Assembly (NCBI GenBank): GCA_020796225.1
Contig: CM036771.1
Coordinates: forward strand, 28,006,176 to 28,070,175
DNA: 64,000 nucleotides
Source: Arion vulgaris
Lineage: Eukaryota; Mollusca; Gastropoda; Stylommatophora; Arionidae
Reading direction: 5' to 3'
A program made the position numbers and the translations under genes. Each line of letters begins with the position of its first letter. Position 1 is the stretch's first letter. Under the pieces are notes generated by a model that did not search any database, was not told the origin of the DNA, and saw only the letters and a list, made by a program, of their open reading frames with translations. This document shows, in pieces, positions 12,232 through 23,579 of the stretch.

Positions 12232-13032
12232 CCGATGCCTTCAATATATGGGAACACTTTTTCCACCATCATTAAATTTGACAAAAGTTGCAAAGATAGG
12301 AATCCCGTGGCGTTGGATGCAGACGTCAAGGCTATCATTGATGAAAACTGCAATGAAGGTGACGCTGTGATTTACACGGATGGATCGGTAATTCGTCACT
12401 TAAAAGTCCACATGGGCCTTCTCTGCATGCTCCTATGGCAGAATGATCCAGGAGGCCAGTGGTGCATTTAATATGACAACAAGCAGCAAGACAGTGGAGG
12501 TACTGGCGGTGACTAATGCACTACGCTGGCTGAAGTCACAAATCTACACTCATGCGTGCATTCTGAGTGATTCATTGAGTATGATCCACAAGGTGGAGGC
12601 TGGTTCGGTGCGCAAGAAATGGACTGAATCATTACATGCATCAACAATGTGTAGAATCACACTTATCTTCGTTCCCGGGCACATGGGTGTCGTTGGCAAT
12701 GAGAGAGCAGACAGACTGACTGGCTCTGCCACCATATCAGAAGACAGCCAGCCAATGGATAGAGCTGATATTTTGAACGCCCTCATAGAGTGTGGCCGCA
12801 AAGAAGATTTTCATTTAAACCATCCACGTCAATTACTAGATTGCAGGAGCTGGGTTTGAAGATTAGAATAGCAAGAAAAGAACAGCATAACAGGTATATT
12901 AGTAGGCTCATCAATGAAACTCGATCTGGTACGGACTGTCGCTGGACGCTGTTGGAGATATTGCGAAGGAGATTGGAGCACCTATGAACATGTCCGGAGT
13001 GCAATGAAGATATTCCAAACTCAAACTGAAAC
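12232..13032 (+). mobile_element. I-group LINE, RNase H piece, copy 2
   Basis: Same family as 6826-8420 but truncated to the RNase H region (DAVIYTDGSVIRH, TVEVLAVTNALRWL, ILSDSLSMIHKVEAG, GNERADRLTG). Bounded by the 11-bp near-duplication AGTCTGTGCCA (12221-12231) and AGTATGTGCCA (13033-13043). Ends in the same CAAACT-AAACTGAAAC tail. One frameshift near 12400 and one near 12830. Confidence 0.9.
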
Positions 13033-13043
13033 AGTATGTGCCA

Positions 13044-13605
13044 TAAGTAATGACTTATAAGACCATACTATACAAAACAAGCTCTTTTCATGTGATAGAA
13101 GAAATTATTTTAGTAGAAGGGGTTAGCAGTTTCTCTAAGGTGTACATACTTATTAATTATAATTGTCCTACCTATGTTGCTGTCATGTCCTAGTCAGAAC
13201 ATCGTAGTTGTTAGTTCAAGATATTCAAAGCAAAGCTACATCATAGTTCTTCACTGAACTAGTGGGGTATGTGTTCAAAGAAAGCCTTTTCCTTATGTTT
13301 GCACGGACATAACTCTGACCAACAATTTATTTAGCTTTTATGAAATTTATTTACTACAGCACAATTAAAACTTTGTAGTGAAGAAAATGAATGATGCTCG
13401 TCTTACGCTACCTTGAACCCTACATGGTTCACTCACAAAGCATATTTGAGGAATAAATATGTGATGTAATCTCCAACTAAGCTAATTAAACAGTCAAAAC
13501 AAAAAGCTCACAGCCTGTCCTATTATTAGCATTTCTAGATTTTGCAAAGACAAAAATTCCATGATAAACCTCTAAAAAGTTAGGTCAGCTCGGCAACTGT
13601 GTTAT
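13044..13605. other. Intron, nothing recognised
   Basis: AT-rich, no repeat or exon signal recognised. Confidence 0.4.
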
Positions 13606-13614
13606 AGATATTTG

Positions 13615-15423
13615 AACGGGCTCAAAGGCTCATGGCGGCAACATGTGCCAGGGTTAGCGAAGGGGCACGCTAACCAAGACCTTGCCCCCTACCTCCACGT
13701 AGTGACCCTGGAAACAGACTTAAGTTCCGGTCTGGCTAAGGGGGGCAGGGATCGAGGGAGAACTACAGGTAGTGGTAGTAGTGTAAGCACGGAAAAACAA
13801 TGCAGGGGCCGAAAACCCCTAAATAACGCACATATCTCTTGACCGATGTCTGCTAAAAATTGCCCAAGTTAAAAAAATACGAAACAGCAGCGTATGAGCG
13901 ACCGAGATCAAAATGCTAACTCTCCCTTGAGTAAATGACCAAACTAAAGGGATGAGAGGTGCATCCCAAAGCCGAGATGTGGAGCAAAAACTCGGTGCAC
14001 GGGTCAAGCTCCGTGTCAGAGCAGCTCCTAGGTATGGTAAATGCGACGGTAGAGGTGACCACAATGGTCTTACCACAAGTAGCAGCTTCCCGTCCGATGG
14101 GAAAGGCTACACACGAAGGGATGAGAGGTGCATCTAAATTGGAAACGAGAACCAACTCCCCAGCAGTAAAGAGGCGCAAACAAATTGCCAGCTGTAGGCT
14201 AGAATCAATAAGAAAGGTGCATAACGAATAAAAAAGTCTTGGTTTACACTACAGCCCAGCATAGTGACGCTACATGGGAAGGTATGTGGAAACCCGTACA
14301 TGAGGCAAAGCGCGGAGAAACCTATTAGGTAAAGTTGGCCGAGCGCAAATTCTAAAGTTGCGTTCAGAGCCTAAAGAAACTACCCTCCCTGGGACAATCG
14401 AGCCAGGTATGGTTGCCAAAACAACTAACATCCCTGGAAGAACTGAGGTGGGAATGGTTGGACAAGCGCAAATCACAAAAGTTGTGTTTTAGTGCCTAAT
14501 GAAACTGCTCTCCCTGGGACAACCGGGCAGAGTACTGTTGCATTAACAACTAACATCCCCGAAAGAACTGAGGTGGGTGATAGCGGCGAGCGCAAAACCT
14601 CAGTTGCGTTGATAGCTCCGATTGAAACGACCCTCTAGAATATTTGTGTGCAGGCCCTGACCAGTGTTTCCCAGAGACAGGGAAAATACGGGGTAAAATC
14701 CTTGCAAATTGAGTAACCTCACGCGTCCCGAAACGGTTGAGAATACTCCTACTCAGGAACAAACTCACCGTGGATAAAAAAAAAGTATGGCCGATAATGC
14801 AAAGGATTGACTGGTACAACCCCAAGCATTGGCTAAGGGCAATACTTTTCGGACGCCAATCATCCTACACAGATGACGTCCTAATGTCATGGCTCAGATC
14901 ACATAAAGGCTAAGTATACTGCCAACATATGATCGTTTGTTTGACAAAGCAACAAAAAAATGTGATACTTCCTGTAACTAGCCGGAGAAGGGTCGAGATC
15001 GTTCGGGTCTTTCGTAGCGACCTCACCCAGTCACCGCACGTAGGCTAATCCTCCTTGGTGTAGATCTAAGCCCAAATTTACGGCACTAGAAGATCATTAA
15101 GGAGTGGTATCTTACGTAGCGTATGGAACGACCTCACCAAAGGTGGGAAAGCCGTTAGAGAAGGCACCCGATATGCCCTCACTAAAACTAACTCTGTCCA
15201 AGAAAGAGTTACACGGACATTAGGTCTCCTGTAACGATCACTCTTGAAGGATCTAAGCTTCAAGTACCTCGGAAGTCGGCAAGGCTGTCCATATGGTTGA
15301 GGGATGCCTGTAAAAGGGTAATATAGGCCCAGCAAAAGTCAGTCAGAAGCGCAATACCAGGCGTCATGATGACTTTACGCCTCAATTAATAGCGGGTGAT
15401 CGAAAGAAGAAAAAAAAGAAGGA
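13615..15423 (+). mobile_element. Large non-coding retroposon, copy 1
   Basis: About 1.8 kb, visibly GC-richer than its surroundings, with no long ORF. Flanked by the 9-bp duplication AGATATTTG (13606-13614 and 15424-15432) and ending in an A/G-rich GAAAGAAG tail. The same sequence order is found at 36939-38237. Internal modules of about 123 bp begin at 14341, 14464 and 14588, each opening with (G)AGCGCAAA and, some bases on, AGTTG(C/T)G, so a CGCAA/TTGCG hairpin is possible; each also has CTCCCTGGGACAA and AACTAACATCCC blocks. A CAGAC/GTCTG stem near 13713-13733 is kept in both copies. I do not recognise the family. Confidence 0.85.
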
Positions 15424-15432
15424 AGATATTTG

Positions 15433-15881
15433 CACTGGTCCAGATTTTGGGTTTAGTAAGTTAAAAAATCAACGACTGTTACTGTGGTTGATGGCTACGT
15501 CCTGTAAAGGATATGCCACGATTTTCATTTAAGTTAATTATGTCTTAGCTTCTTTATATATACATATTATTGTATTCTCTCTGGATAACCTCAGCTCCCA
15601 GGGTAGAAACAAATAGGTTGTTTCAGTAAAAGTATTATAATTGTAATATGAGGCATCATAAGTTTCATATCACTGGAGATTAATACAATTCCAAAATGTA
15701 AATATGAGATCTCTTGTCAACAACATTGTTGCTGTGTTGCTAAATATAGTCTTGTTTTATTTTAAAAGTGAACTGTTTGGGGTGAGTTGCATGTTAGTTT
15801 TTCTGATTTCTGTATATTGTTGTTTGACCAAGAACTACAAAATCAATTTTCAACTGTCAATATTTTGTCTTCTATTAACAG
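15433..15881. other. Intron, nothing recognised
   Basis: AT-rich sequence up to the exon d acceptor; no repeat identified. Confidence 0.4.
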
Positions 15882-16028
15882 ATGCCTCGAAACGAACGAT
15901 TTTCTGGTGAATATCAGTACAAGCTGCAGAATCTGCTAAGTGTTGTCACACTACATATAATTCAGAAATCCAAGGATTGCAGAGAGGAGACTAAAAGTGC
16001 AAACAACAGTCTGGCAAATTTTGTTAAG
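15882..16028 (+). CDS. DOCK9-like: DOCK-D exon d (147 nt)
   Basis: Acceptor CTATTAACAG, donor TAAG|GTCAAC, phase 0 at both ends, 49 codons. The peptide has an RNERFSGEY start (compare RNQRFPASY in vertebrates) and ends ANNSLANFVK (compare ANHSLAVFIK). The internal ATG at the exon start is not a translation start; it lies in frame with the upstream exon. Confidence 0.88.
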
Positions 16029-16928
16029 GTCAACTTCTATATATGACATTGTTGTAGATACAGCTTATGGCTTGGCCAACTAGTTATTCCAAACTGAATG
16101 TTAACCCAGTTGTCTTCAAATTGTGTTAACATGACTATATTATCTTTGTAAAAGTAAATCATTGTGCCAATCATGGGGCGGTTTTCAAATGATTTTGGTC
16201 ATCCAAAGAATTATTATAGCTAAGTTGACAGAAGCACTAATCATACTCTACTACAATTTGCATGCAGTTGTTTTTTGAGAAACTAGCCTCATATCCACAT
16301 TGATAATGTAATTGTTTTGAGTAATCTTTCTTAGAAAAGTAAGTGAAACAGAAAATGTAGTAAGCTCAACAAAGTCAAGATTTCTTTAGAGAAACACTGC
16401 ACTAAAATTCTCTGGCATAGCAAATCTTGTGTATCAAGTACAATTTTATATTTCATGTAAAGATAGATATTATATACACTTATCTTTTCTTGACAAATAA
16501 TATGGAAGAGTGCAGTCAAACTATATACCAAAAGGTAAAATGTCTAAACACAAAGTAAGGTATTTATTACAAAGTACAATAACACATCAGATCTACACTT
16601 CAACACAAAAAAAATCTTTATCAAGTACAAGATACAAGACACAGGCAAGAAAACAGTACACTTGTAAAAGGTTATTATGGTTATGTGTTAGAAAGATAAA
16701 ACACTGAACTAAACAGAAATAGAAAAACTGGAAAAATAAGAAAATAAAAAAATGTATGTGGAAGCATGGGAAAGAAGTACAAAGTGTATCAAAAAGTATA
16801 GGAATATAGTGTGGTGACCCAAGCTGACTCTGTGTACCATATAGAGAGAAACATTTTTTTAGGACAAATTTACTCTCATCTAATCTCACTAAAACATGAA
16901 AATTGTCAATGATTTTTTTAATTTTCAG
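16029..16928. other. Intron, nothing recognised
   Basis: AT-rich intron between exons d and e; no element recognised. Confidence 0.4.
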
Positions 16929-17012
16929 AACTGCTTCACTTTGATGGACAGAGGCTATGTCTTCAAGCTGGTGTCCAGGTACATTGAAAACTTCAACCCT
17001 GGGGACAGTAAG
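16929..17012 (+). CDS. DOCK9-like: DOCK-D exon e (84 nt)
   Basis: Acceptor TTTTCAG, donor TAAG|GTGGGT, phase 0 at both ends, 28 codons. The peptide NCFTLMDRGYVFKLV is almost identical to the vertebrate DOCK-D helix R-C-(F/L)-T-(F/L)-M-D-R-G, followed by a Y-I-x-x-F-x-P-x-D-x-K end. A tRNA-derived SINE lies only about 90 bp into the following intron. Confidence 0.92.
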
Positions 17013-17100
17013 GTGGGTTTGTATTTTTTTTTCTTCATGATTTCAACTAATTATGTTGATTGTTACATAACATTGTCTGTTTAGTAAAGTGAGAAGTCAC

Positions 17101-17309
17101 CCACCTGCACAGCGTTGTCGTAGCGCTTTGGGACTACGGGTGACAAGCTCCCTGTGAGCGCGGTTCAATTCCGTGGGCTGGCAGAAAAGCCACAGGCTCA
17201 CCAGATTCACGGTGTTCGTGGCACCGAACTGAAGGGTTATGATGTCCATGGCACCGAGCCGAAAAGCTGAAAGCTCAAGTGCTTCTGGATCGGTTAAAAA
17301 AAAAAGGTA
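17101..17309 (+). mobile_element. tRNA-derived SINE, family A, copy 1
   Basis: 209 bp between copies of AGAAGTCAC (17092-17100 and 17310-17318). The head has an A-box-like GGGTGACAAGCTC and a clear pol III B box GGTTCAATTCC near 17162; the body ends GCTCAAGTGCTTCTGGATC followed by an A-rich tail. A second copy with an internal deletion is at 27246-27406. Confidence 0.9.
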
Positions 17310-17429
17310 AGAAGTCACAAGATTTTAGTTTGTGGAACATTTGTGAAAAATAATTTCAATTGACAGTTATTTATAGACTCTTGGAAAATGGTTATACTCT
17401 CTTTATGTAACATGTCCTTTTCAGAATGT

Positions 17430-17640
17430 TTCTCTCATCACAGTCTGCCTGAAAGACTCTTAATCTCAAAACAGTTATCCCACATCCTCCTCCATCACTG
17501 TGTTCATGGTTCAATTAATGTTCTTTTGCCGCCATCATCTTGGTTGTCACATGCATCATCTTCCAAGAACCATGTCTTTTACTATTTCTCTCTCTCTCTC
17601 TCTATCTCTATCTCTCTCTAAACCACTGTGATATTTAATG
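17430..17640. repeat. Dispersed repeat copy 2 plus (CT)n
   Basis: Counterpart of 6005-6205. Includes a CT/TCTA microsatellite at about 17586-17622. Confidence 0.5.
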
Positions 17641-17849
17641 TGAACAAAATATTTCACTTTCTGAGATATGATATTGTTTATGGACCAATGTTCTTTGATT
17701 TTCATGTCTTGGAGGATGCCTGTATTTTTTCCTTTTCTTTGTGCTACACTAAATAGCTGAAAACAAAGACTAGAAATAAAATACTGCAGAGATTCAAGCC
17801 TAGTCCATATAGTTGACAACATTATCTGTGCGGGTCTCAGACGCTGGAA

Positions 17850-18035
17850 CGAGTTCAAGAATTAGGCATTAAGTTTGGACATGCCAGACAGTGTTGTCTT
17901 CGTGGTAGAGAGAGAGAAGATATAGTATTAAACTTCTCAACGGTGAGCAAATTGACTTTGGGATGGCTGCTGCATCGGAGGACAGAGCATGAATAGGAAT
18001 GCCCAATGTGCCATGATGTCGATCGCATAACATAA
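17850..18035 (+). mobile_element. I-group LINE 3' remnant
   Basis: Reads RVQELGIKFGHARQCCLRGR, LTLGWLLHRRTEHE and ECPMCHDVDRI, the post-RNase H C-terminus of a third RNase H-LINE subfamily, ending in (CATAA)n. The same end is found at 61042-61197. Confidence 0.75.
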
Positions 18036-18149
18036 CATAACATTGTATGGCTGCTAGATAGAGATCTGTTTGAGTGCTATACCTGCCTTGTTTTATCATC
18101 CGTCTCTGATAGGACTAGAAACTCATCTCACTTACATTGAGATCAGGGA

Positions 18150-18620
18150 TCTCTGGAAAACACATGACAATTGTTCCACATGGAGAATGAACCAAGTGTA
18201 TAACTAAGTACCTAGACAGCATAATACTATCAGCTGGAAAAGCAAAAATTGAAATTGAAAATAAATGTAATAAAACATACCAACATATTGGACAGATGGC
18301 ATCAATATTGAACAATAAATATGTGGAAATAGATATAAAATAAGCACTATATAACACAGTATTTCTCCCAACCCTGTGCTACCAATGTCAGACATGGAGG
18401 ATGACAGCAAAAGACAAAAGGTAAATTACAATGTCAGCAATGAGATTCTTGATGATAATATTCATATTCTATCAAAAAGAGAGAAAATCAGAAATAATAA
18501 AATCAGGTCCAAAGTGAACATAAGAGCAGCAACAGAAATTCATCCAAAGACAATGGGTCAATTAGTTTGTTCATTTAACACAAAGGCCTTCAAACAGTGT
18601 ACCACAAAAGGCAATAAATA
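18150..18620 (+). mobile_element. LINE remnant (post-palm region)
   Basis: Reads KYLDSIILSAGKAKIEIENK, NTVFLPTLCYQCQTW and IRSKVNIRAATE; the same arrangement occurs in the nested LINE at 46677-47480 (FTYLGSIFSA, NTIFLPTLCYQ). Frameshifted. Confidence 0.7.
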
Positions 18621-18667
18621 ATACACAGAATAAAACAAAAACAGAGAGAGAGAGGGTGGCCAAACTT

Positions 18668-18713
18668 CAGAGACTGCTACGCAATCACTGAAGTGATGGA
18701 GTAGCAGTCTCTG
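18668..18713. other. 46-bp perfect-stem hairpin
   Basis: CAGAGACTGCTAC (18668-18680) pairs perfectly with GTAGCAGTCTCTG (18701-18713); inside, ATCACT and AGTGAT can pair too. Located about 290 bp upstream of exon f. Function unknown. Confidence 0.7.
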
Positions 18714-19004
18714 AGCACCTCTATATATGAAGCACATAAAGGAGCCTTCTTCTGCACCCTATACTTCTCAACACCACACGGTTGCAAGATGAGATGAGAT
18801 CACTCTTTCTCTGTCCACTATATATCCAATCAATCTTAATTTTCTGTAGTGTATATTCATTTATTCATCAATCATCTCCATCCATTCTATATATATAAAT
18901 ATTTTCATTCAGTTGTTGTTTTTGACATTCATTGCAAACACATTCATGCATCAATTGCCACAACTATCCCTTATATCTTCTTTCATTCATATCTTCTTAT
19001 ACAG

Positions 19005-19113
19005 GCACTCCATGAATTCAAGTTTGAGTTTCTGCGTATTGTCTGTAGCCATGAGCATTTCATCCCGCTTTCACTGCCTCTAATGAGAAGGGGAATGGTA
19101 AAGAACTTCAAAG
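19005..19113 (+). CDS. DOCK9-like: DOCK-D exon f (109 nt)
   Basis: Acceptor TCTTATACAG, donor AAAG|GTGAAT, starts in phase 0 and leaves one base. The peptide FKFEFLRIVCSHEHFIP is one of the most conserved stretches of DOCK-D proteins (EYKFEFL-x-x-x-CNHEHYIPLNLP). The leftover G joins AT of the next exon, 13.4 kb away, to give the conserved Asp. Confidence 0.93.
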
Positions 19114-19497
19114 GTGAATCATCAACACAGTTTCCATTAGATACATTGCTTCTTCATCATCATCTTTCCTATTTGTTCCACTAAGAGCATAGTTCAACAA
19201 CTGTAGTGAACATACACCAAACCATTTATGTGCTTTTAAAGTGCTGGTTTCTTTACCAGCTTGTTTTACATTATAAATTACTAGCAATAAGCAAAAACCT
19301 TCATTAGCTAACTTTTATGACATACTTTGTAGTTTGAGGTGATTGTTTTCAGTTCTCCTCACTAAGGGTCCCTTTGATCTATCCAAGTAGAGATTGCTAA
19401 TTACAGTTGCTAATTTGAATCAAATTACTCTTACTTTATCAGTTTGTATAAATTGGACAAGTAATAAGTTTATAGGAAAAAATATCAAACTAATTAA

Positions 19498-20409
19498 GGG
19501 GTCATACTACTGAAAGTTGGGTCATTATAGCTTATAGATATCGATTTTTCAAATTCATCATATCATGTTAGTATTGCATCTCTACTATCGAATTACGCAA
19601 CGAGTTTTTATTTATGATCCCGAAAAATGCTTCAAAATTATTTTTGAACAGCCCTACCCTCTAAAAATTCGCTATAGAAAATGTCTTCAATTGTCTTTCT
19701 TTTGTCCCCTAGATACAGTGTATGGCATTAAATTAACCCAATCGAGTAAGGTATCATTGTAAAGCTTGATCTGAGTACTAACAGATATATTAGATTTAAT
19801 TAGGCTAGGCAATGACTGTATGCTGTAACGGACGATTTCCCTGACACTTTAGACTAAATTCACATTACATTTTAAAAACACAGTTTTCTCCCATTTGTAA
19901 ATTTTGTTAACGTGGGTAATGTATGTTTTCCACCATGAAAGAAATCCTCAAGATAGCAATATGAGATTTGACCCTGACATATATGTATTAATATTGAAGC
20001 CCTTAGACAACAGAAAATGCACCTTTCTTTAGCAAATAAATTTATATGAATTTTTTTATGAACCAGGGGTCCTATTTTGGGCCGTAAATTGGGTATGTCT
20101 TATTTGTTGCACTCCTAGAGATCAGTTACATGTTACAGAACAATTTAAAGTTGTCAGTGGGCCAGAATATTGGTATGTTTAGGTTGTGCAGTCAAAAAAA
20201 TTGCAATTGTTATTTATTTCACTCTGTTTGGAGACTGTATGACGTTGTTTACAATCCAACATGACTGCTGTTTCCATGGCAACCCAATAATTTATTAATG
20301 CGAAAGATATCTAAATTTTTATTTTAGGCCACTCTAGTAGTAACTGCTATGTATATCACATAATTTTATTGAGAGATAAGAAAGTTGAGAAATCCTGTAG
20401 CATAACCCC
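19498..20409. mobile_element. TTAA-flanked non-autonomous element 1
   Basis: 912 bp between TTAA sites (19494-19497 and 20410-20413). Terminal inverted repeats GGGGTCATACTAC / GGGGTTATGCTAC. No transposase. TTAA duplication is typical of piggyBac, but the termini start GGGG rather than CCC, so the superfamily is an inference. Confidence 0.6.
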
Positions 20410-20544
20410 TTAATCAACTAAATTTGGAACAAGTAGCAACAATAAGAAATAGCAGTAAAAAAGAATGGTGACTGGGGTGTGTGCTGTTACTTTGTATTTT
20501 AACATACACACATAAAGAATAATTTTTTAATTTAGGGATGTCAT

Positions 20545-20665
20545 GGTTAACCATCAGTGGTAGAATACTATACATTCTAAGATATATGGATGACACAGTA
20601 TTATTGGCTGAAAGTAAACAGGAACTAAAAGTACTAATGGGAACCAATGACAGCAGAAGTAGTCT
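20545..20665 (+). mobile_element. LINE RT catalytic-box fragment
   Basis: Reads ISGRILYILRYMDDTVLLAE, the RT palm with its catalytic YMDD in place of the usual YADD/FADD. About 40 codons, no boundaries visible. Confidence 0.75.
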
Positions 20666-20814
20666 TCTTCTTTAAGATTGCTTGACTATATCTAGTTGTC
20701 TGTATCTGCAATGTTGTCTCTTGTATGAACTTCATTGTATTTTGTCCAGTTACATATGACAGGGTAAATGGTATTAATTGTGAAATGCAAGCATATTACC
20801 ATGAACACTAAACC

Positions 20815-21010
20815 TATTCTGAAATGGTTAAAATGATTGCCTGACTTTCTGAAGGTCGTAGGTTTGAATCCGGGCAGAGTAAAATGTGCAATTTTTTCCT
20901 GAGACCCCTAGGATTGTGGCTGGAGCTACGGATTTTGTGCTTTGTGCAACACTCTTGTGAGATGGCGTGCACATAGCTGAATTGCTGACTACAGTCACGC
21001 AAAATACATG
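20815..21010 (+). mobile_element. tRNA-derived SINE, family B, copy 1
   Basis: Has a B-box GGTTTGAATCC near 20870 and a body (GAGACCCCTAGGATTGTGGC, GCTTTGTGCAAC) shared with 55765-55935. Boundaries uncertain. Confidence 0.65.
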
Positions 21011-21039
21011 AGTCCCCACAAGCATAACTGGATACGACA

Positions 21040-21235
21040 GTTGCTAAATCATCGACAACTAGCTGTCTGCCATTTTCTGAATGTGCAGTTCACAACACAA
21101 TCATAGACACAAGCACAAAGCTTTCTGAATGAATTTCACAGCTCATAGTGTTAAACCAAGCACTTAGCTCAGTAACTGGGCAATGAAACCAGGTCTTTCA
21201 AGTTCAGACACGGAGGAAAATACACTAGCAACTGT
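21040..21235. repeat. Dispersed repeat D, copy 1
   Basis: GCTGTCTGCCATTTTCTGAA, AAAGC(A/T)TTC, CATAGCTCA...GTGTT, AGCACT and GGCAA-GAAAC blocks recur in order at 39025-39155. Class unknown. Confidence 0.55.
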
Positions 21236-21239
21236 GCAC

Positions 21240-22390
21240 AAAAGCAAACAACATTTAAAGGTTTTAACATCTTACCTGCCTTTCCATCATGTTGCCCAGG
21301 TAGTTCAACAATAAAAATATGGAACTTCATGAATTTGCATGTCATTCTTGCACAGGAAGGGGAGGGGCATGCAACGTGAACATTACACATGGTTGGTTGC
21401 TTTTTACTAAGAGTGAAAAACCAGGCTCTTAATTCAAGTTTTGTATATTTGGTTTATTCTGTTTTGTTTGAAGATTATTTTGAAACAAGTGAACGTAAGT
21501 TGTTTGATTTGTATTTCATTTTGCTAGAACTACAATTGCTTTTTTTTGTTGATTATATCTCCCCTTGTCTAATTTGTACTAACTAATTTAGATGTATTAC
21601 TAAATAAATCTATGTACATGGGGCCATATAGATGCTAGAATATGAATGGGAATGTTAGGAAGTAAGGTAGTATCTATATGCATGCATTGATGCATTTATG
21701 TATATATATGAATATTGGTATAGATGAAACCAAACTATTTGTCCACATAAGGAAAGTGGGGAAGAATTAATGATATTCATTAGCAGCTACAAAATTGGAA
21801 AAAACGTACATGTAGGTGTTGAGTGTTCTATTATTTTGGTCAGCTCATTTCCTCCGTATCTCAGCAGTACGATAACTCTGAACTACACAGGTTCTCACCA
21901 CATTTGACAATCTTATGCAAGGAATCTCCAGCATGTGATGTCTATATTGATGCTTTTTAAGAGACAATTTGAAGCACAACTTGTGTTCACTGACCGGATA
22001 CCATATATCTGATGTTTTGGTGGTGTTTTTATCAAACTTTTATGCAATGTGACTGGCCCATTTCACCAGGGCCTTCAGCAGAAGCATGTAGATACCTGGA
22101 ATCTTGACTCATGAAAACTTCAGTATCTGGTATTATGTGGGAACATTTTATTTTGAGCAATCTGCTGGGACAGCTTGTATACAAGTAATTAAATTTATTG
22201 AATGAAATATATACCAGGTAGAACTCATATCAGGTTTAATTAATATTTTAAAATGAAGGAATAACACTATAAAGCCCACTCATATTATCTTGTCAAACAA
22301 GTATTTATTTCATACTATATAACCCTCATATTATAATGTTAACAATTGAATTTATTTAATCCAAATATACACAGGAAGCACAGAAAGGGG
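21240..22390. other. Intron, nothing recognised
   Basis: About 1.1 kb AT-rich sequence. No repeat with a second copy in this window recognised. Confidence 0.35.
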
Positions 22391-22392
22391 GA

Positions 22393-22457
22393 GGGGTTAT
22401 CATGTCTTTAGCCCACAGAGGAGAGATAATAACCGACTTGTTAATGCGTCTTTAAAA
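22393..22457. repeat. 65-bp repeat shared with 24433-24500
   Basis: Almost identical to the inside of the TTAA element at 24321-24541 (blocks TTATCATGTCTTTAGCCCAC and GTTAATGCGTCTTTAAAAGT). A truncated relative or gene-conversion patch; the nearby LINE abuts it. Confidence 0.85.
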
Positions 22458-22565
22458 GTTGATGAACAAAAGCGGTGATAGTATGCATCCTTGTCTTATT
22501 CCTGACCTTACGTGGAACTTTTCGGATAGACCTGTGTGTGTTCTAACCATACACTGACTGTTTAT

Positions 22566-22944
22566 CTCTCCTAATCGTTCTTTTTGGCCATTTTGATCAT
22601 TCTTATTGTGATATATAAACAGCAGTTGCCAAGAACGTGTTTACGTCACATCGTTCAGTACCATTTGGAGCTCTAGTGCTTATCCTTCGGTGAAGTGTCC
22701 GATTTCAACCAGCGTTTACTGGGTTCACTCTTTGTTAGCTTTTTGCTGTCCCCAGCAAATCTACAAGGCAGCAGGTTGCTATTTTCTTTCAGGGTGACGA
22801 CCTGCCCTCTCGGGTTGATGAGCGTCATCTGCCCAGGTAACCAGTCTTTTTGTGGACTACTTGGTTTTCCTGTCGCTCAGTTTTGTGTACGGTTTGCTCC
22901 ACTAGCCTTTGATTGTGCCCAATTAAACTACAAGGCAGCAGTAG
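22566..22944 (-). mobile_element. Large non-coding retroposon, copy 3 (5'-truncated)
   Basis: On the minus strand its last part matches the 3' end of copy 2: ACC-CACCGAAGGATAAGC, GAGCTC, then CTGTTTATATATCACAAT and AACGAT. Flanked by CTGTTTAT (22558-22565 and 22945-22952). Inserted into the minus-strand LINE. Confidence 0.8.
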
Positions 22945-23143
22945 CTGTTTATATATAGGCTTTTGCATAGATTAATTAAATGGCCATTAGCTCCATAGAT
23001 TGACAATGCCTTCTACAACTTGTTCCTATCTACGCCCAAGAGCACTTTTTCCTGGTCAACAAATGCAACGTGCAGGTGTTTATCGGATTCAACAGTCCTT
23101 TTCACTAACTGCCTGAGGGCGAATATTGCATTGGTACAGCTTC

Positions 23144-23579
23144 CTGATCAGAATGCGAGTTATTCAGTGCTACATAGAACCAATATTGACATTAACAATG
23201 AACACACAGATCGAAAAATCTCTGAGGGCCACAGAAATGTGGCTTTACAGAAGAAGGATGAGAATCCCATGGATTGCTAAAATGACTAATGTTTAAGTAT
23301 TGAATGAGATCAAGACACAAAGAAGGCTTATCATCAATATAAGAAAGAGGCAGTAATCATTTTTGAGGCATGTGATGAGGAGGGGAGGTTTAGAACACAT
23401 TGTGACAACCGGTAAAATCGAGGGTAGACGAGAACAGAGGAAGACAGAGAGAGAAAATTTTTAATAGCCTCACTTCATGGCACGGTAGAGCGTCAACATC
23501 TGAGTTGATAGCAAATACCAAAGACAGATTTGTGGAGATCCATTATTGCCTACGCCAGCCGGCACGGCACCTGATGATG
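23144..23579 (+). mobile_element. RTE/BovB-like LINE 3' end
   Basis: Reads TEMWLYRRRMRIPW-like, GLEHIVTTGKIEGRREQ and a C-terminal A-x-RHGT motif, ending CACCTGATGATG. Flanked by ACAGCTTC (23136-23143 and 23580-23587), so a 436-bp, 5'-truncated insertion. Confidence 0.88.
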
